A stretch of DNA of 64,000 bases from Paenibacillus sp. Soil766. GTDB taxonomy: Bacteria > Bacillota > Bacilli > Paenibacillales > NBRC-103111. The stretch covers positions 21,808 to 85,807 of the forward strand of contig NZ_LMSJ01000026.1 of assembly GCF_001428105.1 (NCBI RefSeq). The letters are read 5' to 3'. Both the position numbers and the translations under genes were made by a program. A model generated the notes under the pieces. That model saw only the letters and a program-made list of their open reading frames with translations. It ran no database searches and had not been told where the DNA came from. The first letter of the stretch is position 1, and the number at the start of each line of letters is the position of its first letter. Below are positions 17,918 through 27,157 of the stretch, one piece after another.

Positions 17918-19081
17918 ATGAAGGGACGAAGAGCTCGATTCTTTACGGGGACTTGCAGCCATGATAGTTATATTATAACATTTATTCCTAGTTGTACCTA
18001 ATTTTTCCATCTTTCAGATGATTCAATATACTCCCTTGCATATCATCTGGGCGGGACATGAAGCCGTAATTTTATTCTTTGTTCTAAGTAGATTCGTTTT
18101 ATCTCTACCTTTTCATAAGCATCAAACTTACAAGTATAATCAATATTTTGTAAAACGTTTATATCGGATATATATTCCTTACGTAGTATCAATTTGTTTG
18201 GCAATGATACTGATGGAAATGTTATCTATCAGTAATATTCCTAGTTTAAGTCAGTGGTTTAATAAAACATGGACTGCAGCGCTATCGAGTAAAGAGATAT
18301 GGAACCATTATTTTATGTTAGGTAATTTTCAAAGTAATATGCTGAATCCGGTTATATGGTCAGTTGATCATGAGATGAGAATTTCAATTATTTTTCCTTT
18401 AATCATGTTGCTTGTTATGAAAATAAATTGGAAAAAAAGTATTGGAATTAGCATTACCGTATCCTTACTTTGCTTACTAATATGGTATATCAGCATTAAC
18501 TTCTTTAATTACAACATAACAGAATATGATACTTCATTTCTTTTGACTCTACATTATATTTCCTTTTTTATTTTGGGAGCTCTACTAGCAAAGTATCAAA
18601 ACATCTTCCAAGTATTTTATGCGAAAATGTCTAAAGGATTAAAGTTATTACTTTTAGTGATAAGTGCCTTAGCTTACACATACTCTTGGTGGTTTCTTCC
18701 AAACTTGTTTTTTTTGCATATTACATTTATAAGTGATTGGATTATTGCGATTGGAAGTTTAATTATTATTATATTATGTCTTAACTCGAAAAAATCACAC
18801 CTATTATTGCATAATATATTCTTCGTTTTATAGGGAAAATATCTTATAGCTTGTATCTTATTCATATGACTGTGCTACTAAGTATGGTTCATATATTGTA
18901 TAGTTTGATACCAATTTGGTTGATTCTTATATTAGTTTTCATTGTTTCGGTTGGTGCAGCAAGTGTCATGTATTATTTAGTTGAAAAACCTGCAATCAAG
19001 TTCGGAAAGTATTTAACCAGTAAAAAGGAAATAGTAATTGAGTCAAATAAGAATATACAAAAAAAGGAGTGGATATCATGA
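17918..19081 (+). pseudogene. broken acyltransferase 3 gene
   Basis: The reading frame can be followed as a full OafA-type protein only with repairs. The start (17918, ATG AAG GGA CGA) needs a frame change before GAG CTC GAT at 17931. The segment ELDSLRGLAAMIVIL is then followed by an in-frame TAA at 17976-17978, where a Tyr before His is expected. The frame continues from 18018 to a TAG at 18831-18833, and the family motif IGKISYSLYLIHM resumes in another frame to 19081. One nonsense mutation and two frameshifts mean it is not translated whole. It sits next to an intact paralogue. Confidence 0.85.
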
Positions 19082-19674
19082 CTTTTAAAGAGTTAAGATC
19101 ACTTTGGTATTCGGACCTCTTCCGATATGAGGAGTCACAGCAAGTTGGTTTAAAGAAATTATTGCTACGACAATTCATATCTCCTGGCTTTCATTACACA
19201 TTCTGGCTGCGTTTGTGTAGATATCTAAGTGAAAAAAATAGTATATGGTTTCCACTTTACTTATTATCAAGAGTTGTGCTTCAGAGATATAAGTATAAAT
19301 ACGGCATCTCAATCTCTCACAATACCAATATTGGCGCTGGATTTTATATTGGTCATTATGGAGGAATAGTAATTAATAGCATGGCAAATATAGGGAAAAA
19401 CTGCAACATAAGTCATGGAGTTACTATTGGAATGAGTAATAGAGGCAAAAATAAAGGGGTTGCAACCATTGGAGAAAATGTTTACATTGGGCCGGGGGCA
19501 AAAATAGTCGGAGCGGTAAAGATAGGAAACAATGCTGCAATTGGAGCCAATTGTGTTGTAACAAAGGACGTTCCAGATAACGGTGTAGTTGTTGGGATTC
19601 CTGGTAGAGTAATTTCCTTGGAAGGTTCTGGTGGCTATGTAGGGAATACTGATTATGCACAAAAGCTTATGTAG
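19078..19674 (+). CDS. serine acetyltransferase-like hexapeptide transferase, 198 aa
   Basis: CysE/colanic-acid-type left-handed beta-helix: ISHNTNIGAGFYIGHYGGIV, NCNISHGVTIGMSN and IGENVYIGPGAKIVGAVKIG, ending in VVVGIPGRVIS. The N-terminal 60 residues are helical, as in EPS-associated serine acetyltransferase homologues that O-acetylate sugars. AAGGAG eight bases upstream selects ATG 19078. It overlaps the last codon of the broken acyltransferase by four bases and appears intact. Last intact gene of EPS locus 1. Confidence 0.87.
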   Translation: MTFKELRSLWYSDLFRYEESQQVGLKKLLLRQFISPGFHYTFWLRLCRYLSEKNSIWFPLYLLSRVVLQRYKYKYGISISHNTNIGAGFYIGHYGGIVINSMANIGKNCNISHGVTIGMSNRGKNKGVATIGENVYIGPGAKIVGAVKIGNNAAIGANCVVTKDVPDNGVVVGIPGRVISLEGSGGYVGNTDYAQKLM

Positions 19675-19760
19675 TAGTTCCATCAACAAAAGAGCATTGC
19701 TAGACACCATACATACTTCCAAACGGTTACCCCCTGGGTTAGGATAGTTGTCATAGGCCA

Positions 19761-20150
19761 CTAGTAATCGTATAGAGTGGGTTGCTTTTCGACTTCGGCA
19801 AACAGGCGCTGACGAAGTTCGCCATCCGATAGTTCTTTCTCTAACGGCGACGCTATTCCAAGTTCTTCTGCTCGTTGAAAGATTTTGGAAACTGTGTTGC
19901 GCAAGCTGGTGCAACTGACAGCGATGTTACGCTGACTGATCCCTTGACTATGAAGCCGCAGGATTTCACGATATTGGGTCATTGTATGACCTCCTCACGA
20001 ATGATTTGCGTTAGTCTTTCGACAACGCATAGAGTCATTCTAACAGGAGGTTAATGTGATGGCTTTTACCCGCCGGAAGGGTGGCTCAAAAATGCCGGAG
20101 AGCTGGCTCTCACTCACCGCAACGATGGCTCAATTTGTTCCAGAGTATTC
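19761..20150 (-). mobile_element. IS21-family relic (IstA N-terminus and left end)
   Basis: On the minus strand 19982-19761 encodes MTQYREILRLHSQGISQRN and onward, the helix-turn-helix start of IstA transposases, cut after about 73 residues. Upstream of it, at 20081-20145, are repeated TGGCTCA-type blocks (20082, 20104, 20126) each followed by a CCGGAG/CCAGAG-like end, as in the multiple terminal repeats of IS21 elements. No istB is seen, so the element is dead. It lies between two acyltransferase fragments. Confidence 0.65.
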
Positions 20151-20170
20151 AATTAGTAGCCTAGGCATTC

Positions 20171-20264
20171 AAGTGCAATGTATTATTTGATTGAAAAACC
20201 CTCAATTAAGTTAGGTGAAATCTTATTTAGTAAGATGGAAAAAGTCGAAAATGTACCTATTTAG
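20171..20264 (+). pseudogene. C-terminal scrap of an acyltransferase 3 gene
   Basis: From 20178 the frame reads MYYLIEKPSIKLGEIL and on to a TAG at 20262-20264. This matches the end of the broken acyltransferase at 18968-19020 (MYYLVEKPAIKFGKYL), with DNA similarity over the same stretch. It is a duplicated or IS-separated remnant lying directly beside the IS21 end. Confidence 0.6.
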
Positions 20265-20332
20265 CCCCCTAGGAGACTGGGACAGTACACCACTTAATGA
20301 AATACAATAATATTAGAGGGTGGGAAAACGTT

Positions 20333-20494
20333 ATGAAGCGTGTACAGTATGATCTTAATTTTAAATTGGATATTATTCGAAAAGGGAAAGAGATCGGTAA
20401 TTATACGGCAGAGGCAAGGCAGCACGAACTAGATCCCAAGATCTCAAGCAAAGTATTAGAAAAGTCACGTCTTAGCAACTCATCAACATTGTGA
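20333..20494 (+). pseudogene. N-terminal scrap of an IS3-type transposase
   Basis: The frame from ATG 20333 gives MKRVQYDLNFKLDIIRKGKE and then NYTAEARQHELDPK, the helix-turn-helix opening of IS3-type OrfA/insertion element proteins, before losing similarity and stopping after 53 residues. A gggtgggaaaacg sequence precedes it. No further transposase part follows. Confidence 0.55.
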
Positions 20495-20539
20495 ATCATT
20501 TCACACCTTAACTATATTAAAATAACTGTCTTGACATCT

Positions 20540-20830
20540 TGTAGCACCATTTTTAGCAAAATGGGATTTGGCAAGTTAAATGGCGTATTTGATTTCAAAA
20601 AGGTGACTATATCAAGCTCCCTTGTGCAGGAAATTTTGCGCCAAATGCATCACTAAACCACAAATTCATCGACTGTACATTTACAAACCTTTCATTCACA
20701 GTGAAACAAGTGATATTAAGTATTGACAGCAAGAGATTAATTTAATGGTAAAACCATTGGTTGGAAGCGGTTCTCCTACTTCTACACCGCAAAAAAATTG
20801 GACAGGAGTATTTTGATATAACAGGTAAAT
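20540..20830 (+). pseudogene. decayed coding remnant, possibly beta-helix protein
   Basis: Two short overlapping frames (20540-20656 and 20629-20745) give protein-like text such as NHKFIDCTFTNLSFTV, in the style of the beta-helix proteins downstream, and a third piece near 20754 reads VGSGSPTSTPQKNWTG. All end in early stops. It looks like the frameshifted end of a secreted beta-helix gene. Between 20830 and the operator at 20948 I see nothing else. Confidence 0.3.
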
Positions 20831-20947
20831 AACTTTATAAGTCATTCAGGTCAACGTCAATAAGTGATTGGATAATAAGAATTAATATAAAATTTTTGCA
20901 ATAATTAATCAATTTTTATTTTATTAAAGTTCTCCTTAAAACCCTTT

Positions 20948-20963
20948 GTTCTTTATAAAGAAT
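20948..20963. promoter_or_regulatory. SinR-type operator upstream of SGNH gene
   Basis: GTTCTTTATAAAGAAT, one mismatch from the perfect palindrome, directly followed by GATACT (20966-20971) as a possible -10 box. No convincing -35 box is visible. It is 50 bases before the SGNH gene start. Confidence 0.75.
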
Positions 20964-21012
20964 GTGATACTATGGAAAAAAAGGTTTCAAAACCAAGAGG
21001 AGATTAATTAAA

Positions 21013-21744
21013 ATGAAAGCTATTTTATCTATCCTGAGCATTATACGCAAAAAAACTTTTAAAAAACAAAACAACAATCTGACAACGACTACAACTCCGT
21101 ATTGGCAACAAAAAGTATTAAGTTTCGGATATTTAAACATGTTTGCTGAAGAGGATTCAATTGTTTTTTTGGGTGATTCAATAACCGAGCAATTTATGAA
21201 TAGTGAATATTTTCATTCAAAATGCATATTGAATAGAGGTATCGGTGGTGATACTACTACGACAATGTTGAGTCGATTGGAGAATACTTTTATAAATATT
21301 CAACCTGAGAAGATATTTTTATTGATTGGCATTAACGATATATTACAGAATAAAAATATGAAAGATATTTTATACAACTACAATGCGATAATTAAATCAA
21401 TAAAAAGTATTCTCCCTTTGACTGAAATTTTTATTCAGTCCATTTTGCCAGTATCGAGAAAAGTAGGATCATCTTCTCATCTTTATAATAAGAAAATTCA
21501 ACAATTAAATGTTGAAATCATGCAAATAGCAAAAAGAAGCAATTTAGAATTTATTGATACTTACTCATTATTTAAGGATAATGATGGTCATTTGTTAGAT
21601 ATGCACACATTCGATGGGATACATTTAAATGGTGAAGGGTATAAGATGTGGTCTGGAGAGTTGATGAAGTTAATAAACCAAGGGGCAGAACGCAGTTCTC
21701 CAATACAAGATAAAACAAAGACAATTGAAGAGCAATTAGCTTAA
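21013..21744 (+). CDS. SGNH/GDSL-type hydrolase, 243 aa
   Basis: Esterase fold with block I FLGDSITEQF (nucleophile Ser), block II GIGGDTTTTML (Gly), block III LLIGINDI (Asn) and block V FDGIHLNGEGY (Asp/His), so all catalytic residues are present. The N-terminal 30 residues are basic and then Thr-rich, with no clear signal peptide. It may add or remove acetyl groups on EPS sugars. GAGGAG precedes the ATG. A single-gene unit: SinR-type operator before it and a terminator after it. Confidence 0.85.
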   Translation: MKAILSILSIIRKKTFKKQNNNLTTTTTPYWQQKVLSFGYLNMFAEEDSIVFLGDSITEQFMNSEYFHSKCILNRGIGGDTTTTMLSRLENTFINIQPEKIFLLIGINDILQNKNMKDILYNYNAIIKSIKSILPLTEIFIQSILPVSRKVGSSSHLYNKKIQQLNVEIMQIAKRSNLEFIDTYSLFKDNDGHLLDMHTFDGIHLNGEGYKMWSGELMKLINQGAERSSPIQDKTKTIEEQLA

Positions 21745-21779
21745 ATAAAACTACAATTTCATAAGAAATGCAAAGATAG

Positions 21780-21807
21780 GACATCTCGGGTTATGAGATG
21801 TCTTTTT
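21780..21807 (+). terminator. intrinsic terminator after SGNH gene
   Basis: GACATCTC and GAGATGTC (8-bp stem, seven-base loop) followed by TTTTT. Confidence 0.85.
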
Positions 21808-21939
21808 GTTTGTATTTTACGAAAATATTTCCCAATCAGATAAAAATTAATTTTACTAATGTGCTTGTTCCTTGACACCCAATCACTTCTCTTAGACTTG
21901 CATATTATGAAGAGAGAGAATAGGAAAGGGTGATAATCG

Positions 21940-24402
21940 ATGGCGGAGAGCTCATACGTAATAGAATTAAAAAGATGGAATATTAGAAATGATGGCAGTC
22001 AAGCAGTAAGTACTACTAAGGGAATAAACGATGCTTTGATTTGGGCCCAAAATAATGGATATAGTGGCTGTAAGTTGCCGTCAGGTAGCTATTTAGTGGA
22101 TAAAGATAGTCAAATTCAGATGGTGAGTAATATGACCCTGGACTTGTTTGGCTGCTTAATTAAGAAAGAAACAAATGGGTATCAAAATTACGTTACCATC
22201 AGTGTTACCAATAAAGCAAACGCTACCATACTGGGGGGGGTTATACAGGGAGATAAGGGCACTCACGACTATACGACAATAAATGGCCCGCATGAAGGGG
22301 GGAAGGGTATTGAAGTAACGGGATCAAGAAATACAACATTAGATAGTGTTGAAGTAAAAGAAACAACTGGATATGGGATAGCTATAAGTTTCTTTTATAA
22401 CCATTCATATTGGGTATACTTATCTGATCTAGAGACAGGGACATTTGATTCTGCGGGAAAAGCATTAGTTAATGCCAATTGGGTGAGAACCAACAAATTT
22501 TATGCGTTGTCAGAGCCTCAGATTCAAAAAATGGGATACTTTATGGTATGTGGCAATGGTTACGGAGGATATGGAAATGGTCTGGATCTATCTAAAAAGT
22601 TGGTCACAGCATTTTTTTATGACAATAATAATAACTACTTAGGTCAATTAACCCGCAGAACGTATGAGGAATTTTATGTATCTACTTTACCAGCGGGAGC
22701 AACCAAATTTAAGTTATCATACAGGTATAAAATCGGAGAGATATTAGACAGTACAACAACAATTCGCTCTGATGCATATTCGAAAGGAGTAAATATCGTT
22801 AACTGTTTTATTCATGACTGCAGAACATTGGGTATTTCAGGTAGTGGCCAATACATTAACATAGAAAACTGTGAAATTTCGAAGAATGGCGGTACTGCAC
22901 CAGGGTTTGGTATTGATATTGAAGATGGTTATAACTTGAATCAAAACATAACGATAAGAAACAATTATTTCCATGATAATAAGAATGGTGATGTTGTCGT
23001 TGTCAGTGCGAGAAATGTACTGCTCGAACTTAATAAATTCAACGGTACAGTTAGTTTTGGAGGATCAAGAGGCGAAAATTATGTATCTCAATATAATGAG
23101 TATAACGGTGCAACAGGCAGTGGAACTTCATTGAATGGTGGCGATGGAACTTTCTGTGTATTTCGATATGATCATTTTACCGGTGGCCAACCATTGCTAT
23201 CCGGTAATTTGCTGTATGAAAATTCAGTATTTGACGAGGTTTCATTTCTTCTGCAATCTGATAATTATCTTGAAACAACCTTTAAGGGCTGTAGATTTAA
23301 CTTCGATAATCCAGATCAAGGTTGGGCCTGGAATATGAGAAAAGGATCTTTAGTATTTTACCAGTGTGAATTTACTATTAACTGCAAATATTATTACTTT
23401 TATAATGAAGGACATTTTGGAGATCCTACCAAGAACAATTTGACTTTAAAAGAGTGCGTTATTAATGCCAGCATACCACTGGGAGGATATAAGGTAAATA
23501 AATTGATTTTAATCGGAAATAGCTTCATAGGCACAAAGGATAATAAATATCAATATCTTGACATACAAGCAAACAATGTCTTAATGACTGATAATGTAAT
23601 CGATGGTGTCAATATGAATTTAAATGGTGGTATTGGAACGAATTCAATTGTGACAATAAAAGACAATTCGATAACTATAAATAAATCAGATTTGAATTTT
23701 GGACCAGAACGAAACGAAGGTATATATATACGTAGATTTGATACTGTATTTGTTGAAAACAACAAAATAAATTTTATATACAATGGTAAAAACCAATTAA
23801 GAGGACTCTCTATTTTTAGTGAAAAAATGGTCAACATTAAAGATAATAATTATACTTCTTCTACTGCTATAAGCAAGATAGAATTATTTGGCGCCTATAG
23901 AGCAAATGGAGATACAATTCCTGTGCCTTTGCTCGTAGCTGTCATCAAAGATAATATCTCAAGTAAAGTGACAGAGGTAAGGGACAGTACTTTTATTACA
24001 CAATTATCGAGAACAGCTGGGAATGAAACAGTCAATTTGGAATCTAGCGTGGGTGATGACACTCTTGGATCATCGGTGTCAGTGCCTATTACTGGTGTAT
24101 ATGTGATTGGTCAAAAAATCTATAACTCCGTTCCAAAGCCGGGTGGATATTTAGGATGGATATGTACATCAGGGGGTTATGCTAACAATCAAACTTGGAT
24201 AGCGAATAAGAGTTACACCAAGGGCAATAGAATCAACTTAAATGGTCACGTTTATGAATCAATGAATAGTGGTACGTCTGGTGTAACGCGTCCAACATTT
24301 CCAACCAATTCCGGGGGCTCGGTTAATGATAATAATATTATCTGGAAAGAAATTGGTCTCTTAGCAATATTCAATACGTTTGGAATCATTAATCCATTTT
24401 GA
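21940..24402 (+). CDS. right-handed beta-helix protein without signal peptide, 820 aa
   Basis: Pectate-lyase-like parallel beta-helix, with many short repeats of the type NCFIHDCRTLGISG and IRNNYFHDN. The N-terminus (IELKRWNIRNDGSQAV, then a Gly-rich pyrophosphatase-like segment) aligns with the mature N-terminus of the secreted relative on the other strand at 24478-26631. Here there is no signal peptide. The last 80 residues (NKSYTKGNRINLNGHVYES and on) look like the carbohydrate-binding end domains of phage tail fibres. AAAGGGTGA precedes the ATG. It may bind or cleave polysaccharide; how it leaves the cell, if it does, is unknown. Confidence 0.8.
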   Translation: MAESSYVIELKRWNIRNDGSQAVSTTKGINDALIWAQNNGYSGCKLPSGSYLVDKDSQIQMVSNMTLDLFGCLIKKETNGYQNYVTISVTNKANATILGGVIQGDKGTHDYTTINGPHEGGKGIEVTGSRNTTLDSVEVKETTGYGIAISFFYNHSYWVYLSDLETGTFDSAGKALVNANWVRTNKFYALSEPQIQKMGYFMVCGNGYGGYGNGLDLSKKLVTAFFYDNNNNYLGQLTRRTYEEFYVSTLPAGATKFKLSYRYKIGEILDSTTTIRSDAYSKGVNIVNCFIHDCRTLGISGSGQYINIENCEISKNGGTAPGFGIDIEDGYNLNQNITIRNNYFHDNKNGDVVVVSARNVLLELNKFNGTVSFGGSRGENYVSQYNEYNGATGSGTSLNGGDGTFCVFRYDHFTGGQPLLSGNLLYENSVFDEVSFLLQSDNYLETTFKGCRFNFDNPDQGWAWNMRKGSLVFYQCEFTINCKYYYFYNEGHFGDPTKNNLTLKECVINASIPLGGYKVNKLILIGNSFIGTKDNKYQYLDIQANNVLMTDNVIDGVNMNLNGGIGTNSIVTIKDNSITINKSDLNFGPERNEGIYIRRFDTVFVENNKINFIYNGKNQLRGLSIFSEKMVNIKDNNYTSSTAISKIELFGAYRANGDTIPVPLLVAVIKDNISSKVTEVRDSTFITQLSRTAGNETVNLESSVGDDTLGSSVSVPITGVYVIGQKIYNSVPKPGGYLGWICTSGGYANNQTWIANKSYTKGNRINLNGHVYESMNSGTSGVTRPTFPTNSGGSVNDNNIIWKEIGLLAIFNTFGIINPF

Positions 24403-24425
24403 ACACCGACCGCGGCGAATATAAA

Positions 24426-24460
24426 CAAGCTACTTCCAGTTCAATACAAGAAGTAGCTTG
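24426..24460. terminator. inverted repeat between convergent beta-helix genes
   Basis: CAAGCTACTTC (24426-24436) pairs with GAAGTAGCTTG (24450-24460), a perfect 11-bp stem with a 13-base loop. It lies between the convergent genes and probably acts as a two-way terminator, although the T-run is poor on both sides. Confidence 0.55.
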
Positions 24461-24477
24461 CAGCTCGGTTTAAATAA

Positions 24478-26631
24478 TTACTGCGTTAGTTCATTATCTT
24501 TATTAATATCGTTTGACTTTAAATTGAATTTTGCACCTACGAAAATATTGCTGGAAATCGTATAAGCAGGTGCACCTGTTCCTGCGTCAATGGAGTGAAT
24601 TCCAATTAAATCTTTATTTGTTTTTAATGTGTTATTTTTAAATGTAAATGATTTAACTTGGGCTAGTTTGGTTGAGCCACCAATTGATCCTAATTTGATA
24701 AATGGTGTACTTTTAAGTGTAAGATTATTAGCAGTGAAGGTGCTGTTTAGAAATGATAACTGTTTTGCCCCTTGGATATAAATTGCAGCTGCGTAACCAA
24801 CATCTTTTGAAATAGTAAAGTTAGAATTATTGAAATTGACATCTGGTTCTCCATACAAATTATTTATTGTAAATATCTTACCTAAAGCATTAAAAGTACA
24901 ATTATTAAAAGTATATTTACCTGGTTGATTAAAAAGCAACCCAACAGATTCAGTTGTTGTGGATGAAAACTTACAATTATTATAAGTTCCTGCGGGGAAT
25001 ATCGTTCCATTGAAAGCATTAAAGTCTTGAACAATTAAGTTATCATAAATATTTTTATCTGTTCCTTTACCTGCTAGTGCCGAGAGTGTAGTCAATCCTT
25101 TTATTGTGATATTTGAAAGGTGGACAGGATTATTCCCAACGTTCAGAGATCTGGGAGATGTTGAGTTGGTATTGGTAATTGTAACATTCTCTACTTTTGA
25201 TCCGAATGGATCAGTGTTATTCAAATTTAAAGTGCTATTATTTAAAGTCGCATTTGTGAATGTGTTATTTGTTGCGCTCAGATTAACTTGCGAGTTATTG
25301 AATTTGTTTTGATCTGCAACGCCGGTCCCGCCCATTGTAAAGCTACCATTATTAAATGTATTGTATGTAATGGTTGTATTTGGAAAAGCCTTCCAGATGT
25401 ACAGACATAGATTACTTTCAAATAAATTATCAGTAATTGAAGCAGTGTTCCCATCAGCAAATACGATATCTCCACCTGTATTATTGTAAAAGTGATTATT
25501 TTTTATAATAAGGTTATTATTGGGGAAAAAACCTTGCGCTTCCGCGTCAATTCCATATTGGGGAGCAGTTCCACTGATATCGTGAAATTTACTATTACTA
25601 ATTTCAATTCCATCTACGCCGACAATTGAAATTCCCTGCCTTCTATTGAATGCTGATTCTGAGTTTTTTATTATTATGTTTCTAGATACATCATTACTAA
25701 AAAGTTTTACGAAAAAATTATTAAGGTCATTAGAACTAAATACAGGGTTAAATGTATCAGCGCCTACTGGGATTTGAACTAGGTCGACTCCAAATCTGAC
25801 TTGTTTAACTGAAGATAAATATTTACCTTTACTATAAAAATAAACATCATATTTGTTACTATTAACACCTTGTGGTTGCTCAAAGACAAAGTATTTTCTT
25901 CCTACATAATTTGGGTTTGTAAAGTCTAGGGCAATCTTACTTCTAATTTTTGATGTGGAATTTATAAAGTTGCCCTTATTATCGATATCGCCATAAACGT
26001 AGCTTTTGCCATATAAGCCAGCGATTCCAACGATTGAGCCACTAATTGTAATGCCATCTCCAGTAAAATTAAATGTTTTAACGCCATCTATCGTTAAATT
26101 GTATGCACCTTCTGAGAATATTCCGATACCGGATTCATGAGTTCCAGTGCTATAAGATTGGTCTTTCCCGCTGAAATTATGTGACTGTTTATCCCCTTGA
26201 TAAGTTCCACCTTTTAGAGTTACATTATTTACTCCATAGCCAACGTTAATTGTACGATAGCCTTCAAACCCATTACTTTCTTTTTGAATAATCGTTGAAT
26301 CATCAAGTAAGAATGTCATATTGCTTACCATGTTTATTTGCGCTTGCGGATCATTTGGACTATTTCCTTTACTAATTAAATATTTGCCAGTCGGCATTTT
26401 GAAGATTCGGTAACCTTGATTATGTGCCCATTGCAATGCTTGATTTATTCCATTTGTCGTTTCGATTGGATGTGTTCCGTCATTATAGACATTCCAACGG
26501 GAAAGTTCTAAGTTGTATGTTGTAGGCACTGCTGTTTGTGTTGAAGCTTCGACAGAAGGTGCTGCCCCAACATGTAAAGATTGAAAAGAAAGAATGAAAA
26601 ATATTAGTATTCCTAATGCCTTTGAAGTCAT
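24478..26631 (-). CDS. secreted right-handed beta-helix protein, 717 aa
   Basis: Signal peptide: short N-terminus, hydrophobic run LGILIFFILSF, likely cut after VGA near residue 23. The mature part starts YNLELSRWNVYNDGTHPIE and continues with NGINQALQWAHNQGYRIFKM and beta-helix repeats such as IKNNHFYNNTGGDIVF, rich in Asn and Thr. The fold is shared by polysaccharide lyases, hydrolases and epimerases; no catalytic set can be named. AAGGATGG precedes the ATG. It is divergent from the EPS locus 2 promoter, so it probably trims, binds or processes the secreted polymer. Confidence 0.82.
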   Translation of the reverse strand: MTSKALGILIFFILSFQSLHVGAAPSVEASTQTAVPTTYNLELSRWNVYNDGTHPIETTNGINQALQWAHNQGYRIFKMPTGKYLISKGNSPNDPQAQINMVSNMTFLLDDSTIIQKESNGFEGYRTINVGYGVNNVTLKGGTYQGDKQSHNFSGKDQSYSTGTHESGIGIFSEGAYNLTIDGVKTFNFTGDGITISGSIVGIAGLYGKSYVYGDIDNKGNFINSTSKIRSKIALDFTNPNYVGRKYFVFEQPQGVNSNKYDVYFYSKGKYLSSVKQVRFGVDLVQIPVGADTFNPVFSSNDLNNFFVKLFSNDVSRNIIIKNSESAFNRRQGISIVGVDGIEISNSKFHDISGTAPQYGIDAEAQGFFPNNNLIIKNNHFYNNTGGDIVFADGNTASITDNLFESNLCLYIWKAFPNTTITYNTFNNGSFTMGGTGVADQNKFNNSQVNLSATNNTFTNATLNNSTLNLNNTDPFGSKVENVTITNTNSTSPRSLNVGNNPVHLSNITIKGLTTLSALAGKGTDKNIYDNLIVQDFNAFNGTIFPAGTYNNCKFSSTTTESVGLLFNQPGKYTFNNCTFNALGKIFTINNLYGEPDVNFNNSNFTISKDVGYAAAIYIQGAKQLSFLNSTFTANNLTLKSTPFIKLGSIGGSTKLAQVKSFTFKNNTLKTNKDLIGIHSIDAGTGAPAYTISSNIFVGAKFNLKSNDINKDNELTQ

Positions 26632-26777
26632 TTTCTAACCATCCTTAATGAGTTATTTATATTCATGTAACATTGTACACTAAAAAAAGGGGAATATATC
26701 GAAAGAAGTCATAAAATGGATATAAAAAATTTGAATGTGAAATAATCCTTTGAACATAGGATAGAAAATTATTAGTA

Positions 26778-26806
26778 TTGACATGTTCTTTATAAAGAAC
26801 TACAAT
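26778..26806 (+). promoter_or_regulatory. EPS locus 2 promoter with SinR-type operator in the spacer
   Basis: TTGACA (26778-26783), 17-base spacer, TACAAT (26801-26806). The perfect palindrome GTTCTTTATAAAGAAC occupies 26785-26800, in exactly the same register as in the EPS locus 1 promoter. Confidence 0.87.
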
Positions 26807-26855
26807 ATAATTAACTATTTGGGATCAGTGATTAGTATTTTTTTTTACTCAAATT

Positions 26856-26940
26856 GTTCTTTATAAAGAATTATTTCGTGAAAAACGTTCTTTATAATAG
26901 GGTGTTACTAATCCTTTTAGTTTTGTTCTTTATGAAGAAC
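26856..26940. promoter_or_regulatory. cluster of SinR-type operators in EPS locus 2 leader
   Basis: GTTCTTTATAAAGAAT at 26856-26871, a half-site GTTCTTTATAATAG from 26887, and GTTCTTTATGAAGAAC at 26925-26940. With the promoter site this makes four SinR-type sites in about 155 bases, the densest group in the window, and suggests cooperative repression. Confidence 0.8.
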
Positions 26941-26949
26941 ATCAAGAGT

Positions 26950-27080
26950 GCTCCTATATACGCTCCGGTAATGCCTCCTTACCGTTATCAACGGAGGCAC
27001 TCGATCATGCTGTGGGTTTGTTTATAGGACCTTAGACGCGAGTCGTCAAGAGTGTGGTGAGAGGTGGGGTTAGATGCCCC
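26950..27080 (+). ncRNA. EAR-type (eps-associated) antitermination RNA, copy 1
   Basis: Lies in the leader of EPS locus 2, just before the EpsC gene. It shares with copy 2 (48549-48670) the blocks CACTCG-TCATGCTGTGGG, CCTTAGACG, GTGTGG and GAGGTGGGGTT-GATGCCC. Stems: TGCCTCC (26972-26978) with GGAGGCA (26993-26999), GACG with CGTC, and GGGG with CCCC. The first stem covaries between copies. Established: EAR RNA in B. subtilis lies between epsB and epsC and promotes processive antitermination. The identification rests on position and conserved pairing, recalled rather than searched. Confidence 0.78.
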
Positions 27081-27157
27081 ATTGATTAAAGGGTTTAATT
27101 ATAAGGTCTTTCTCCAAAGGCCCTATACTTAAGAACTTTAAGAAAGGGTGGATTTAT

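Noticed and set aside
19309..19914. 201-residue minus-strand frame
   Set aside because: It is antisense to the intact acetyltransferase gene and to the IS21 relic, with no family pattern.
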